In this document: in pieces, positions 11,820-22,632 of the stretch
Layout of the letters: each line of letters begins with the position of its first letter
Numbering within the stretch: position 1 is the first letter of the stretch
NCBI GenBank assembly: GCA_029706075.1
Contig: JAINUG010000108.1
Coordinates: 2,666,001-2,730,000 of the forward strand
Reading direction: 5' to 3'
DNA length: 64,000 nucleotides
Origin: Aldrovandia affinis
Taxonomy: Eukaryota; Chordata; Actinopteri; Notacanthiformes; Halosauridae
Made by a program: the position numbers and the translations under genes
The notes under the pieces: generated by a model
What the model saw: the letters and a program-made list of their open reading frames with translations, nothing else
What the model was told of the DNA's origin: nothing
Databases searched by the model: none

Positions 11820-12178
11820 CCATCCATCCATTGTCTAAGCCGCTTATTCCTGGTCAGGGTCGCGGGGGGGGGCTGGAGCCTATCCCAGCATGCGTTCCGG
11901 GCGAGAGGCAGGAATACACCCTGGACAGGTCGCCAATCCATCACAGGGCACACACACCATTCACTCACACACTCATACCTACGGGCAATTTAGACTCTCC
12001 AATTAGCCTAACGTGCATGTCTTTGGACTGTGGGAGGAAACCGGAGTACCCGGAGGAAACCCACGCGGACACGGGGAGAACATGCAAACTCCGCACAGAA
12101 AGGCCCCCGGCCTGGATTCGAACCCGAGACCTTCTTGCTGTGAGGCGACAGTGCTATCCACTGCACCACCGTGCCGCC
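11820..12178 (-). mobile_element. V-SINE, full-length copy A
   Basis: A tRNA-derived SINE in reverse orientation. The head has B-box-like GGTTCGAATCC, the centre is the conserved V-SINE block (GTTTGCATGTTCTCCCCGTG), the 3' part resembles an L2-clade LINE tail, and the end is a GGAT repeat. It is flanked by perfect 13-base duplications ACTTATTAAATAT at 11807-11819 and 12179-12191. It is nearly identical to copies B (24369) and C (39216). Open frames of more than 100 codons on either strand are SINE by-products. Mobilisation in trans by an L2-type LINE is inferred from the tail. Confidence 0.95.
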
Positions 12179-12429
12179 ACTTATTAAATATGTAACACTT
12201 AATTAGTACTACAATTTAATTGGTTGTCAGCTGCTGCACTGCTGGGAATAGGACTTTGTGGGGGCAATTACTACGACAATATGTTCATGAATCCGTTCAA
12301 ATTACCGGGTCGTGGATTTTGCGTGAAAAATCTGTTACTTTTATGAATAACACCACTGTCTCTGATGTTGCTTTTAATGTTGCTCACTCCTCATTTAAAT
12401 TTTTAAATTAAATGACTAACCTTTTCCTT

Positions 12430-12612
12430 CCCAGTGTTACAGGTATGGTATGCAGCTGCCTGCAACGATGTCTATTGCTGCATTACTGCACTGATCTCTT
12501 GCGCGAACTATGATTGTACCTATCATGTATTAATGCACATCTTGTAAGTCGCTCTGGATAAGAGCGTCTGCTAAATGCTTAAAATGTCAAATGTAATGTA
12601 ACGTAATGGGGT
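12430..12612 (+). mobile_element. L2-clade LINE 3' end
   Basis: The sequence is LINE 3' untranslated region ending in the well-known stem-loop tail GTCGCTCTGGATAAGAGCG followed by TCTGCTAAATG and TGTAA-like repeats. This type of tail is recognised by eel UnaL2 and related L2-clade reverse transcriptases and is borrowed by their SINEs. Only the 3' end is present (5' truncation, common in LINEs). The same UTR is found reversed at 59423-59490. Confidence 0.85.
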
Positions 12613-12619
12613 TGCATCT

Positions 12620-13295
12620 GATTGTGCTTCATACAGACGAGACGCAGCACACAAAGTAATTACAGGAAGCCAGTTTCCCAAAGTATTTATCTCATCTCCT
12701 TGACTTAATTGCATCACAGTCTAATACAATTGAATGTTATCTAACACTAACTAGCTAGTTAACCAAGCAAGGGTAGCAATAACAAGTCTGTTTTAGATCC
12801 CAGCTAGCACAGCTGTCAATCAGCCAGCATTTGGCAAATCAGCATTACAGCAGGCTTCTAGCATATAATCGATGCAATTGAGAGAGGATCAGCTAGTATG
12901 GTGCTGCTAGTAGACCGCTGTAGTGCCGACTTGCAAAAGGCCGGCGTGCCAGCAGTTGTTGCAGACAGTGGTCCAATAGGTGTTTACTTGCTTATTCACT
13001 ATGAATTCTGTCAACAATGTTTCCGGCCACAAGTCAGTGAGTATCAAACCAAATGTCTGCTTCCAAACCCCAGAATAAATTCAAATAAACATAATGTAAC
13101 GTTAGCTATCGCATGTTTAAATCTGTTTGTTCTTGGGCTAACGTTCTGTTGTTTATGAAAAATAGAACTCACTAACCTTAGGTTTTTAAATGTGTATGCG
13201 TAGTGTGTAGAACTGTGATGAGGCACTTTGCCATGCAAACGCACGGAAATAAAGCATGGCTGTCAGCCAGAATAAAGTATCTTTCCAAGTCGTCC

Positions 13296-13296
<1 letters not shown>
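12620..13296. other. unassigned sequence
   Basis: No recognisable gene or repeat. Short open frames at 12898-13158 (plus) and 13044-13244 (minus) have no identifiable domains. Confidence 0.4.
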
Positions 13297-13352
<56 letters not shown>

Positions 13353-13362
13353 ACACACACAA
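13297..13362. repeat. compound TA/CA microsatellite
   Basis: A TA tract passes directly into a CA tract. Confidence 0.95.
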
Positions 13363-14085
13363 AAGTCTGTGAACATTCACCCAACATCATGGCAGACTGC
13401 ACGGTTGCAATATTTCACATGAAAGAAGTGTCAAGACCATGTTCAACTATGGCCCCAAGAAGTAGAACTGAACACTAATGTAGCAATAATCTCTGTATGC
13501 TAAGAGGAACTTGGCAAACACCCTCTCTCTCTCCCCCTCTCTCCGCAAGTCTGCGTGTGTTCCCTGGATCTGCTGACCTCTGCGTCTGACCCCTCCCTGC
13601 TCCTCAGTAGATCCAGGCGTCTGCAAAACGATCCCTTTCCTCAAGGGCCGGGGTAATTGCGGCACACATGTGCTTCTGGACGTGTCGAGCGGACCTGATT
13701 TAGTCCTCTCATGCGATGCCTCCGGAACATCTGTGTTTGGTGTCAGGCAGCAGGAACTGATCGAGAGGAGAGCATGAGTTCACACACCATCCTGCGGTGC
13801 AACCTCCACTCAGGACTGGGGCTAGAGGCTGCCCTGCCAAGAGCTAGGAAACATGGGGAGGGGGCGAGGGGGGTGGGGGGGTAAACTGGGACTCCCTCCT
13901 CGTCTGGCTCCACCCGTAAACATTTACAAATCTCTCTCTCTCTCTGCACAACACCAGTGGAACAATAAACAGAACAATTACACTTCTCAGAGCATCGATT
14001 CTGGGTTGAGCTGCGGATCTGCCCCTGCTGCCTAGTGCATTTGTGTATGTGTGTGCGTGTGCCTGTGTGTTTGTGTCCCATTTAT
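13363..14085. other. unassigned sequence, pyrimidine-rich in part
   Basis: No gene was recognised. Stretches rich in CT lie around 13520-13550 and 13930-13945, and a G-rich run at 13853-13882 has several runs of four or more G. A GT-rich tract follows at about 14040-14075. Confidence 0.4.
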
Positions 14086-14282
14086 GGCTGGCAGTGTAGT
14101 GTAATGGTTAGGGAGCTGGCCTTGTAACTCAGAGGTTGCAGGTTCAATTCCCTGGTGGGGCACTGCTGTTGTACCCTTGAGCAAGGTACTTAACCTGAAT
14201 TGCTTCAGTAAAATATCCAGCTGTATAAATGGATTGTATGTAAAGAAATGTAAATTGCCTAAAATGTAAATGTAATGTAATG
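14086..14282 (+). mobile_element. tRNA-derived SINE with L2-type partner tail
   Basis: The head has an A-box-like TAGTGTAATGG and a B box GGTTCAATTCC about 45 bases later, consistent with RNA polymerase III transcription of a tRNA-derived promoter. The body includes CCCTTGAGCAAGGTACTTAACC and the end is built of AATGTAATG units, as in eel UnaSINE-type elements. The stem-loop part of the tail (GTCGCTCTGG..) appears to be missing here. A more decayed relative lies at 45470-45625. The precise subfamily is inferred. Confidence 0.8.
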
Positions 14283-14486
14283 GAAGAAGCCTGAGAGAGT
14301 AGGTGGGCTTGTGCCATCATGGTGTGGCTCAATGTGGTGTCCGGAGGTTGAATATGTCCATGTTTTTGACGTGTTGCATTTATGAGAAAATGTTATCACA
14401 GTGCAAAAACAATGTGGAACATTATCTAGGGTTGCTGAAGGTGGAATTCTATTGTGATGGGAGACTGATGTATCATGCCACAAAAA

Positions 14487-14617
14487 ATGGGTAGAGCTAC
14501 AATTAGCTGCCAATCACTGATTGTTTGAACCAATCAAAACAATTTTCTTTTCATTACAAAACACAATGATTGGTTCAAACCAGTGAGTAACTGGTAGCAT
14601 ATGTTAGCTCCACCCAT
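14487..14617. mobile_element. foldback MITE (near-palindrome)
   Basis: The two halves are imperfect inverted repeats: the outer arms ATGGGTAGAGCT and AGCTCCACCCAT, and the inner arms around 14518-14536 and 14566-14581 (TTTGAACCAATCA and its complement), with a roughly 30-base AT-rich loop. At 131 bp it has no coding capacity. The superfamily is not clear because no certain target-site duplication was found. Confidence 0.65.
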
Positions 14618-14619
14618 GC

Positions 14620-15636
14620 TTGTTGTCTTGATTGCTCATTCTCTCATCACGAGATGTTTCCTCCCAGAGTTTATTTTGGACAAAACTGTATACTGTGAAC
14701 AACATTAGTGACAGGTTATAAACTTCTCCAAAATCTACAGAAAACATAACATAAACCATAACTGTGAGAAAGAGTAAACTGTGAAGAAATGAGATGCCAG
14801 AAAGATTTCTGTTTTGTCATCCAACTCCATAAAGAAATAAATAGGACAATCCTATTGAAAGTGTTTACAGATGGCATGCACTACTGTATCATAACTTTAT
14901 GCATACAGGAATCAACTTTATTGCCCTAATGTTGGAATCAGCAGCAAAATAAGAGGCCTCCACCTTGCAAGGGATACATTGATATCGGGTTTAATTTCTT
15001 CATGAAACCGTGAGCACTACCTCTCTCTCCAACATCTGTAGAACACATGACAATGCAAAGTATTTCAACACCTTCAACATCACCGGTTCTAATGAAAAAA
15101 ACCCAGAAACACACTGAAACATTGCTTGGGAAAGGAAAACATATATTGTGTGCTGTCACAGAATGATTCTGGACATAACGTTCCACGCTGCCTGACACGT
15201 CCACTTCCTGTTTTAACCCCTCGTGAGCGACAGTAGAGCACGCATTACATTGTGCGCCAGCGATGAGGCTCAACACAAAAGATATGCGTGATCAAACGGG
15301 GCTGGTTCACATCCTGCCTCTTCCAGTAAAAATCTTGATCTAAACTTAGCCCAAAAATGCGTAGCACGAAGGTGAGAGATGCCTGGCCCTTGGTGTGAAG
15401 AGTAATTGTCTGCCATGGAGGGGAGGGGAGACTACAGCAATGCCACCCGCTCTCCCCTTCAATCATATTCCCACAGTAAAACTTCAGTGTGTCCTGAAAT
15501 TACTCGATAACCTACACACATATTTATACATTTTGGTGGAGGGGGGTGAGGATAAAGAAAGTTTATGTAAAACTCCTCTCCTTCTATTCGAAGAATGCCA
15601 AGTCAATAGTTAGTAGGCATTCTGTATAGGTACAGG
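14620..15636. other. unassigned sequence
   Basis: No recognisable gene or repeat. A minus-strand frame of 112 codons at 14938-15276 shows no family motif. Confidence 0.4.
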
Positions 15637-16390
15637 TAAGGCCCGTTTCCACTGGGAACAATAATTTTAATGATAACAATAAAGATTCTAGCTTTAAAAT
15701 GGTATAACATGATTCAAGTTCAAATTAAAGTATCTACACTACAACGATAACCACAAAAATGAGGTAGAACAATAACGATAGACATTATGAGATCAACTCA
15801 GAGCGATTTTTAAAACATATCTCCAGTCTAACTAGTCATTGCTGTCCACTGTCTGTACCCATGGGAAGCACATTAGTTTGATTGACATGTGTGCTCAACA
15901 ATGCCCTCCGATACACACATCCCTGCTTGCCTGGTGGACATCTCAACCTGGATGTCCACTGCCCCATCCCGGGAATAAGCTGGGGCACTTCCTCATCCTC
16001 GGCTAGGGGAACTCCTGAGGCCACGCCTGAGGGGTTCTTGACACCTGGTCGTGAGGCTCCCCCACCGTCTGCTGTGGTGGGCCTCTCTATGGGTCATTCA
16101 ACCCTATTCCCCATGGAACTACCAGAGGGTACACCCCTAACATGGTACATGGATCCAGCAGTCACCACTCTCCAGCCAGGCACAGCCATGTTGACTATAG
16201 GTGTTTCCCCAGCCTTCACAATGTTGTTCTTTTCTCTCTACAGTTCTCTGGCATTGGTTCACTAATGCGACGGGCGACTCCTAAACAACTGGCGCTACTC
16301 TCCCAGGAGAGAACTAGAGAACCTTGAACAGCAGCGGCCTCACCTACAGCCAGGCTCACCTGAGGTTGATCAGTTCAGGTGTTAGCCCTT
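15637..16390. other. unidentified, possibly repeat-derived sequence
   Basis: From 15637 the DNA begins GGCCCGTTTCCACTGGG and is AT-rich to about 15830, then GC-richer. A plus-strand frame at 15882-16262 encodes 127 residues rich in Pro, Gly, Ser and Thr, and a second frame overlaps its end. I cannot match it to a family. Its position before an L2 fragment and its change of base composition suggest a decayed mobile element, but no terminal repeats were found. Confidence 0.25.
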
Positions 16391-16524
16391 GCCTTCGTCA
16401 GGCCTTTACAAAAGCACAGAGATAGACCTTTGGGGACATGGAGGGAATGGTGCAGTTTTTGTGTCATTTCCCCCATACTTTTTATTATTTAAGTTGACTT
16501 TTCAACCCACCTGGCAAGGTGGTG

Positions 16525-17128
16525 ACACCTGCTAACCTGCTACAATACCTAGACTAGAGCAATACCTTACTGGCTGGCTTTCCAGCCTGTGCCATCAAGC
16601 CACTGTAATTTGTCCACTATGCAGCTGTGCACATCTGGTATTGAACCTCCCTAAATTCACACATGTCACTACTCATCACCCTTCACTGGTTCCCAGTAGC
16701 AGCCTGCAAGTCATTGGTGCTGGCAAGCTGGGCCTACCTTTAGCCATTGATCACACCCTACACTCCATACTGATCTCTCCGATTGACCTACTCTGTCCCA
16801 TCTCTCCAAACACCTGGTATCTGCTCATCGCAGCCCCATCTCTTCTCTACCCTTGTCCCCCGGTGGTGGAATGACCTTCCCCACTCAGACAAGACAGGAG
16901 AATCACTAGCCATCTTCTACAAAATTTCACCTCAATTAAATAAAAATGTGAACCTTTCTCTCTCTCTGTATTAGAGGTTTTGCAGCATGAATTTCGATAA
17001 AGACACATTTTAGACTAGCTTACTGATCTATAGCTTTACCAATGATTCTCTAGCTATTTTAATGCACTTCTGTAAATCACTTTGGATACAAGCCTCTGCC
17101 AGATTACTAAATTGTCAATTCTCACAGT
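16525..17128 (+). pseudogene. decayed L2-clade LINE, end of reverse-transcriptase ORF and 3' tail
   Basis: In changing plus-strand frames the translation follows the C-terminal end of fish L2 ORF2: an NLPKFTHVT-like stretch at 16641, then TLVPRWWNDLPHSDKTGESL at about 16848-16908, which corresponds to the family's L-x-P-x-W-W-N-x-L-P block. A degenerate L2-type tail (CTGTAAATCACTTTGGATA..) follows near 17072. Frameshifts and stops show it is dead. The copy is 5' truncated, with no upstream RT domain recognised. Confidence 0.8.
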
Positions 17129-17129
17129 A

Positions 17130-20100
17130 ATTGCTTAATATTGCCTGTGTATGGTTCCATTCATTGGCACTTTAAATGCAATTAAATATTACATTGAATA
17201 TACTTTTCCAGAATCCTGCTATTAGCGTGGATACCTGCCACAGGTGGTCATGAAATCCTTGTATTAGGAAACCTAATGAAAGGAATCGTGGCCAATGTGA
17301 ATCCCTGCAAAAGCAATAATCAAATAAAAAGCAACATCCCAAATCCTGCACATCTGGAGATGCACCACATAAGATATTTGGCATGATAAATTGAATCGAA
17401 TCAACCTCCTGATAATTCATTTTACAGCATCAGTGTCCTGCTTGATTTACTTCAGGGAGGCATGTATCTAATAGCATCCCATCGTATTTCCTCTTATGAA
17501 GAACAGATTCTGTACTGTTTATAAAAAAAGTACCATAAAGATATGTAAATAATGTTGCATGTGAGGATAAATTGAAAGATATGTGCCAGTGAGACCGAGA
17601 AGTCTAAAGGATGACAGACTAGAGATTCGTTATCCACTTATCCACTTACTGCACTCCCACACATTATGTGAAAATTGATGGCTACTTTAAATAGCACAGT
17701 TCAGTTCCCTCTTCTTTTTCAAAACACATGAAAATAAAACATTTGAAAACCTGACACCACAATGCGAGGGCAGGGAATCTGGCCATGGAAGAGGAACATG
17801 AAAGAAGGCAAACACAGGCCGGACACAGATGGTGATCTGATTATAGTGTGTGTCTGTGTGTGTTTTTTTTTTTTTTGGGGGGGGTGAAAGGACAGATGTT
17901 CCACAGGCGTGGCTGTCTGTGAGGCATTAGTATCGGAATCGGAACCAGAACCAAACTGGCATTCCACAAAGATTCCACAGAGAATGTAAAAGAGGGGTAG
18001 AGGGGCAAACTTTCTGCAAACTTAGTGGGGGAAAAAATTGTTTCAATGAGGAATAATGTCAGAGTGTGTAATAACAGGGCAGCCACTCGCCCACATCCTC
18101 ATTTTGCAAACTTTTCATTTGTATTGCTGAGATAATGTGCATTTGGCTGCAAAGCCCATGTGTGATTAGAATCTCCCTTTGTCACTGGGGTCATTATGTG
18201 GGGTGAGAATGAAACATTTATTGAAATGGATTGTGGGAAGAAAACAAAAGGGCTTCTACCCTTCCCTCCCTCCCCTGTGTTTCCATGATTCATTAAAAAA
18301 GTTCTGCATCTACAGCTACTTCTTTCACCATGCCAACTACTTTCAGAACCCTCTCAGGTCCAGATTTCTGCCAAAACTTTACCCCAGTCTGCCAGTCTGC
18401 GCCCGGGGGCAGATTTTTCAGCGCTGCCACTTTTAAGCTGGACCACATGCTCTAAAGTTGAGCAAATCCCTTAAATCATGAGGTCAAGAGAAGGTCAAGT
18501 AAATGCATGCAAGTATGTACAACAGGTCCTGCGGGTCTATATCAAGAGCAGACCAAAGGTCTGTAAAAAGAATTATACTGGGAAAAGAGACTGTATCACA
18601 CTGTTTCACATTTTTTGTAATTTGCTGCTAGGTATACTCTCAATTTGACAATTTCTAAACACAACTATGATCCATCTACAGAGTTGAGTATTTTGTGAAG
18701 TGACCTTACTGAAGTGAATAGCAGATTTGAATCTGCACCCCATGGTACTTTACCCACATTTCCTAACCATTATTAAACTGTCAGGCTAAGTAGTTTGAGA
18801 ATTTCTGTATTTAACCTAAGAGAGAGAAAACCCACAAGGATATACAATCTTTAGTAACCTCATATTCCTCAAATACCCTGAAATAAAAGATGAAAACTAG
18901 AGAAATGGAAAATGAAAAAGTCTGTGGTTGTCAGCGCAGACATTTTTTTCAAGGTTCACTCTTCCAGGAGACCTTAAAGGCCCCATCTGCCTCCCTCGCC
19001 ATGTGAGGCTGCTTAACATTTCTGCTCGTAAAACACATATTTCTAAAAAAAAAGACCATGTGATTTGTCACAAGAGGTAATGGCCAATTTATTTAACGTA
19101 AAAAGCTTGGTTTTTTTTTCAAAATCCCTGTCTTTTTCTAAAAATAGATCCCCTGCTAACAGAGCGCTCTGCACATAAGCTCCTTAACCCAATTATTTCC
19201 CATTTGCCTTTGCTCCTTTTGGTATTTTATGGGTTAAATTCATTAACGTACGCTGAGGTTTGAGACTTTGGCCTATGCATTATTTTTTTAAATCTTACTG
19301 AGCATTTGAACAATTACATACACTTAAGGTCAAAGTGCACAGTGTACTGAAATATATTTTTAGAAAATGATGGAAGGTTGCAGGGTGGTTCATCCGGGTT
19401 CAACACTGGTGTTCAGTGAGGTAATATAATGCTCCTGACCATGTCAGTGCCAACTTTGGTCACTAATGGAAAATTGGTTGTATTATTGCCAGATGGAAAC
19501 ATGATCTGTCCTCATAAAACACTGTTTCCTTTGCAGAATATTTTTGTGCTATAAAAGACTGCAAGTCCCACAAGGCTATGCATTTGCAAGTTATCAAAAG
19601 GATAGTGTAAAAGTCAGTGTATAAGTAGAAGGAAGGAATGAAGAAAGGATACCATTTGGTAAATGTCACAATTATTACAGAGACATACATAAATGTATAA
19701 TAGCATGAACAAATATCTAAAAAGAAGCCTAATGTTATTAATTCAAGCAATCATTCAATCAAATTGTATTTATTATAGAACTTGTATTATACCATTTAAT
19801 GGAATTGTCCCAAAACGCTATTAATAATTAAATTCAGCTTCAAAATGTGTGTATATGTGCAAAGAGTGTGTAAGTGCTGGAGGTTTCAACGTCAATGGTG
19901 AATGTTGCATAAAAATTAAACTGGAGTGAACAAGGAGGCCTGAATTCATACGAACGCATTCCTCTGTTCTCGTTTCCTCATCTCCTCTACTCCTTTCTTT
20001 CCTCGTTCCCTTATGATGTGTGCAGAAAGAATCAAGGAAAGAAAGCAAGGTAAGGAAAATGATAAAGTCTTTGAACACAGCCATTACTACATTGACTGAC

Positions 20101-20887
20101 TGTCTTTACAGTGTCCATTTGCACAATGAATAGAATGTTCAATTTGTCATGTGTATTTTGACATAAACAGCAGCTTTATGTAATGGGATCATTATTATCA
20201 TTGTTGTCATTATTGCTAATTGATTTTCCGGTCAGGTGGTGGTCAGCTGTTTACACAGAGATCAGAGGTTATAGATTAGCATTGTTTATGGCAATTGAAC
20301 TCCAGCCATGCTTGAGACAATACACGGTGTGTGGTGTGATATTACACTGATGATTATTTATCTACAGTATATGCTTTTTACTATTGATTATATTAGTGAA
20401 AGCAAAGCAATCCGAAGTATACAATATATACTTGTCAATTCCACTTATTTGCAGTGTGCGCCATTTAATACCATTTAAGCCAAACCTTTTAGCATTATTC
20501 TCAGTGGTCATTTTATAAGGAGACTTTTTTCCATTTACGACTGTCAGGGATGGCTCTATGCATTTTATGGTTCTGGCCTGTTCTGGCTCAGCAGTCTAGG
20601 TGGCACTCTCAGATAAGGCTATGAGGTAAACACAGAGGAACACACTTCAGAATAACTGGAGGGCAAGTACGGGGGGTGGTTGGTGGGAGCCATGGAAAAA
20701 GCCACCAGTGGAAGGCAATATTGCAGGATGGCTACTGTCTGGAAGTGCAGGAAATGCGAACAGGGGTCTGCTGCAATGATTGTAATGACAGAAGGGAGGG
20801 AGGAGCACCTTGGTTATAAAGGAATGCAGCATTCCAGCTGCCCACAATGGCACTAAATGGACTCCGGCATTATTCCTTTACCAAACT
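17130..20887. other. unassigned sequence
   Basis: No gene or clear repeat was recognised in nearly 3.8 kb. A T tract followed by a G run lies at about 17863-17884. Conserved non-coding elements could be hidden here but cannot be seen without alignments. Confidence 0.4.
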
Positions 20888-20903
20888 TTATTGTTCTACT
20901 TTT

Positions 20904-21265
20904 ATCATTATAATTTGTTTCAGATTTTTATCCCATTTTTATCCCAATTTGGTACCAAAATAAACCCGCTGTTTTCAAGTCAATCCCCCCGTTGTAATGT
21001 GAGTTCGCTGCCGTAGGCCTGTGACCGGTAGTAACGAGGGCGAAGTATTGTCTCCTCCAAGACGACACCTGTTATGCTGTAGACCGCAACCCGGTACTAC
21101 AGAACCACTCCTGTGTGCAGCGAACGCCCTGTCGGCTTCCCTCCCCCCTCCCTGGGGCGGACAGTCAATTGCCGCCCCCGGTGGCACTCCTCGCCGGTGG
21201 AATCAAACCCTGGTCACCGTGGCCAGCGTCGGACATTGAAACCACTGGACCACGCGGGAGGCCTG
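20904..21265 (-). mobile_element. tRNA-derived SINE (family 2), full copy
   Basis: Reading the minus strand, the head is GGCCTCCCGCGTGGTCCAGTG with a B-box-like GGTTTGATTCC, followed by the family body (block GACTGTCCGCCCCAGGGAGG) and a tail passing GGGGGGATTGACTTG into AT-rich sequence. It is flanked by 16-base duplications TTATTGTTCTACTTTT at 20888-20903 and 21266-21281, identical on both sides, so these boundaries are firm. The same body occurs at 676-930, 30806-31131 and 63199-63490. Confidence 0.9.
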
Positions 21266-21281
21266 TTATTGTTCTACTTTT

Positions 21282-21748
21282 GACATGAATGCATTCACAG
21301 TTTTTTGTTTGAGTTTTTGTGCATACTTTAATAGTTGAGAGGCAATGGATCAGCGTTCTGGTCATGCCTTTTGTTGCTACGTGTAAAAATGGTCTAACAC
21401 GCTCAAAATGTGTGCACTTTTACGTATAGCTGAGTTATTTCAGCTCGGTGATCAAAGCAATTGTGTTCATTGTATTTAGGTTGGGATTGGGTTCAGTTTG
21501 CAGTTAAATATTCTGTAAAATTTAGACAGTAAACTAAAATGTAAAATGAATGTTTTGTCTGTACTTTCTCGATGGACACTTGGACTGTGTAATTCTTTCA
21601 ATGATCAGATATAGATCACCATTCATTTTAAGGTGTTTTCTTTCATGTGACACATGTTTTTGCTCCTCATACTTAATACCTTCAATAACTGTTGAATCTG
21701 GGCATGGGAAACTAGGTTGAAATGGGAAAATGTACCCTTGGGTAGAAG
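21282..21748. other. unassigned sequence
   Basis: No gene or repeat recognised between the SINE duplication and the solo LTR. Confidence 0.4.
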
Positions 21749-21753
21749 GGGTT

Positions 21754-22627
21754 TGTTATGTTTTGCATCTTCTGTTCTGCTTGTTTTTGTATTTTATTAT
21801 TTTCTCAGCATTCACTTATCATTCACGTCAGTTTCCCCGTCTGTCTGTGTTCCTTGTTATTCGGTAATCTGATTCCTTGTCTTTGTTATTGCACTATTCG
21901 GGTAATTTCGGCGATACGGTCTTCTGCCTTATTTTCTATCTCGTTTACTTCCTTCTTTCTTTCTTTCTATCTGTACATATTAGTTAGGTGTAAATAGTAC
22001 TAACCAACTAATCTACTAACGTTAGGGATTTTGATTACGTTACTAACATTTACCAATAACTAATTATCTTGCATTTCTATCTACTGCTATCATTCTCTCC
22101 TATCGCATTTTTCTGCACGCGTTTTCTACCTATGCGCTCCTCCCCTCCGAACTGTGCATGTGTCTACCTGCTCTTCCAGGTCGTTTATTTTCATTGTGTC
22201 TATGTGCTTCCCAGTCCGTGTCTTTTGTCTCCCCTTGTTATTGTATTAGTGATCCTAATTGTTCTCACCTGTGTTCTTGCCCTTTTCCCCTCCCAGTCAC
22301 ACCTGGTTCCTCCTATGTTGTCATCCCCGTTTGTATTTAAGTTCCTCGTTTGCACTTGTCCCATGTCAGAATGTTGATCAATATTCACTGTGCCGATTGT
22401 TTGTAAGCCAGAGTTTGTTGTGATTTCCGAGACACCCCTTCTGTTTTGTTTGATTGCTTATCTGCTTTTTGGTTTTGATCTTTGGGCTGCCTTTGACTAC
22501 TCTTTCTGGATTCTGTTTTTGTACTTTATCTGACTCTGACTACCGGCTTTGAATTGTGCTTGATCAATAAATGTTCCTTCCCTGCCTTATCCTGGTGTGC
22601 GCCTGGGTCCTTGTTCGGTCCCTCACA
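21754..22627 (+). mobile_element. solo LTR of an LTR retrotransposon, probably Ty3/Gypsy-like
   Basis: This 874-bp fossil starts TGTTATG and ends CTCACA, with identical five-base duplications GGGTT at 21749-21753 and 22628-22632. It contains a TATA-like TATTTAA at 22334 and an AATAAA signal at 22566, in the order expected of an LTR read on the plus strand. There is no internal region beside it, so it is best read as a solo LTR left by recombination between two LTRs. The Gypsy assignment is inferred from general style; an endogenous-retrovirus LTR is the main alternative. The ends are whole, so it need not be very old. Confidence 0.7.
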
Positions 22628-22632
22628 GGGTT

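Noticed and set aside
11831-12195. Open frames of 60-118 codons over the V-SINE (and the same peptides at 24282-24718 and 39162-39563)
   Set aside because: The same peptides recur because the DNA is a full-length V-SINE with duplications at each site; SINEs do not encode proteins.
20975-21239. Frames of 70 codons across 21 kb and similar frames at 63082-63527 and 668-1019
   Set aside because: They are by-products of the GC-rich body of SINE family 2.
22069-22377. A 102-codon frame within the solo LTR
   Set aside because: It lies in an LTR regulatory region, is hydrophobic and pyrimidine-driven, and has no motif.
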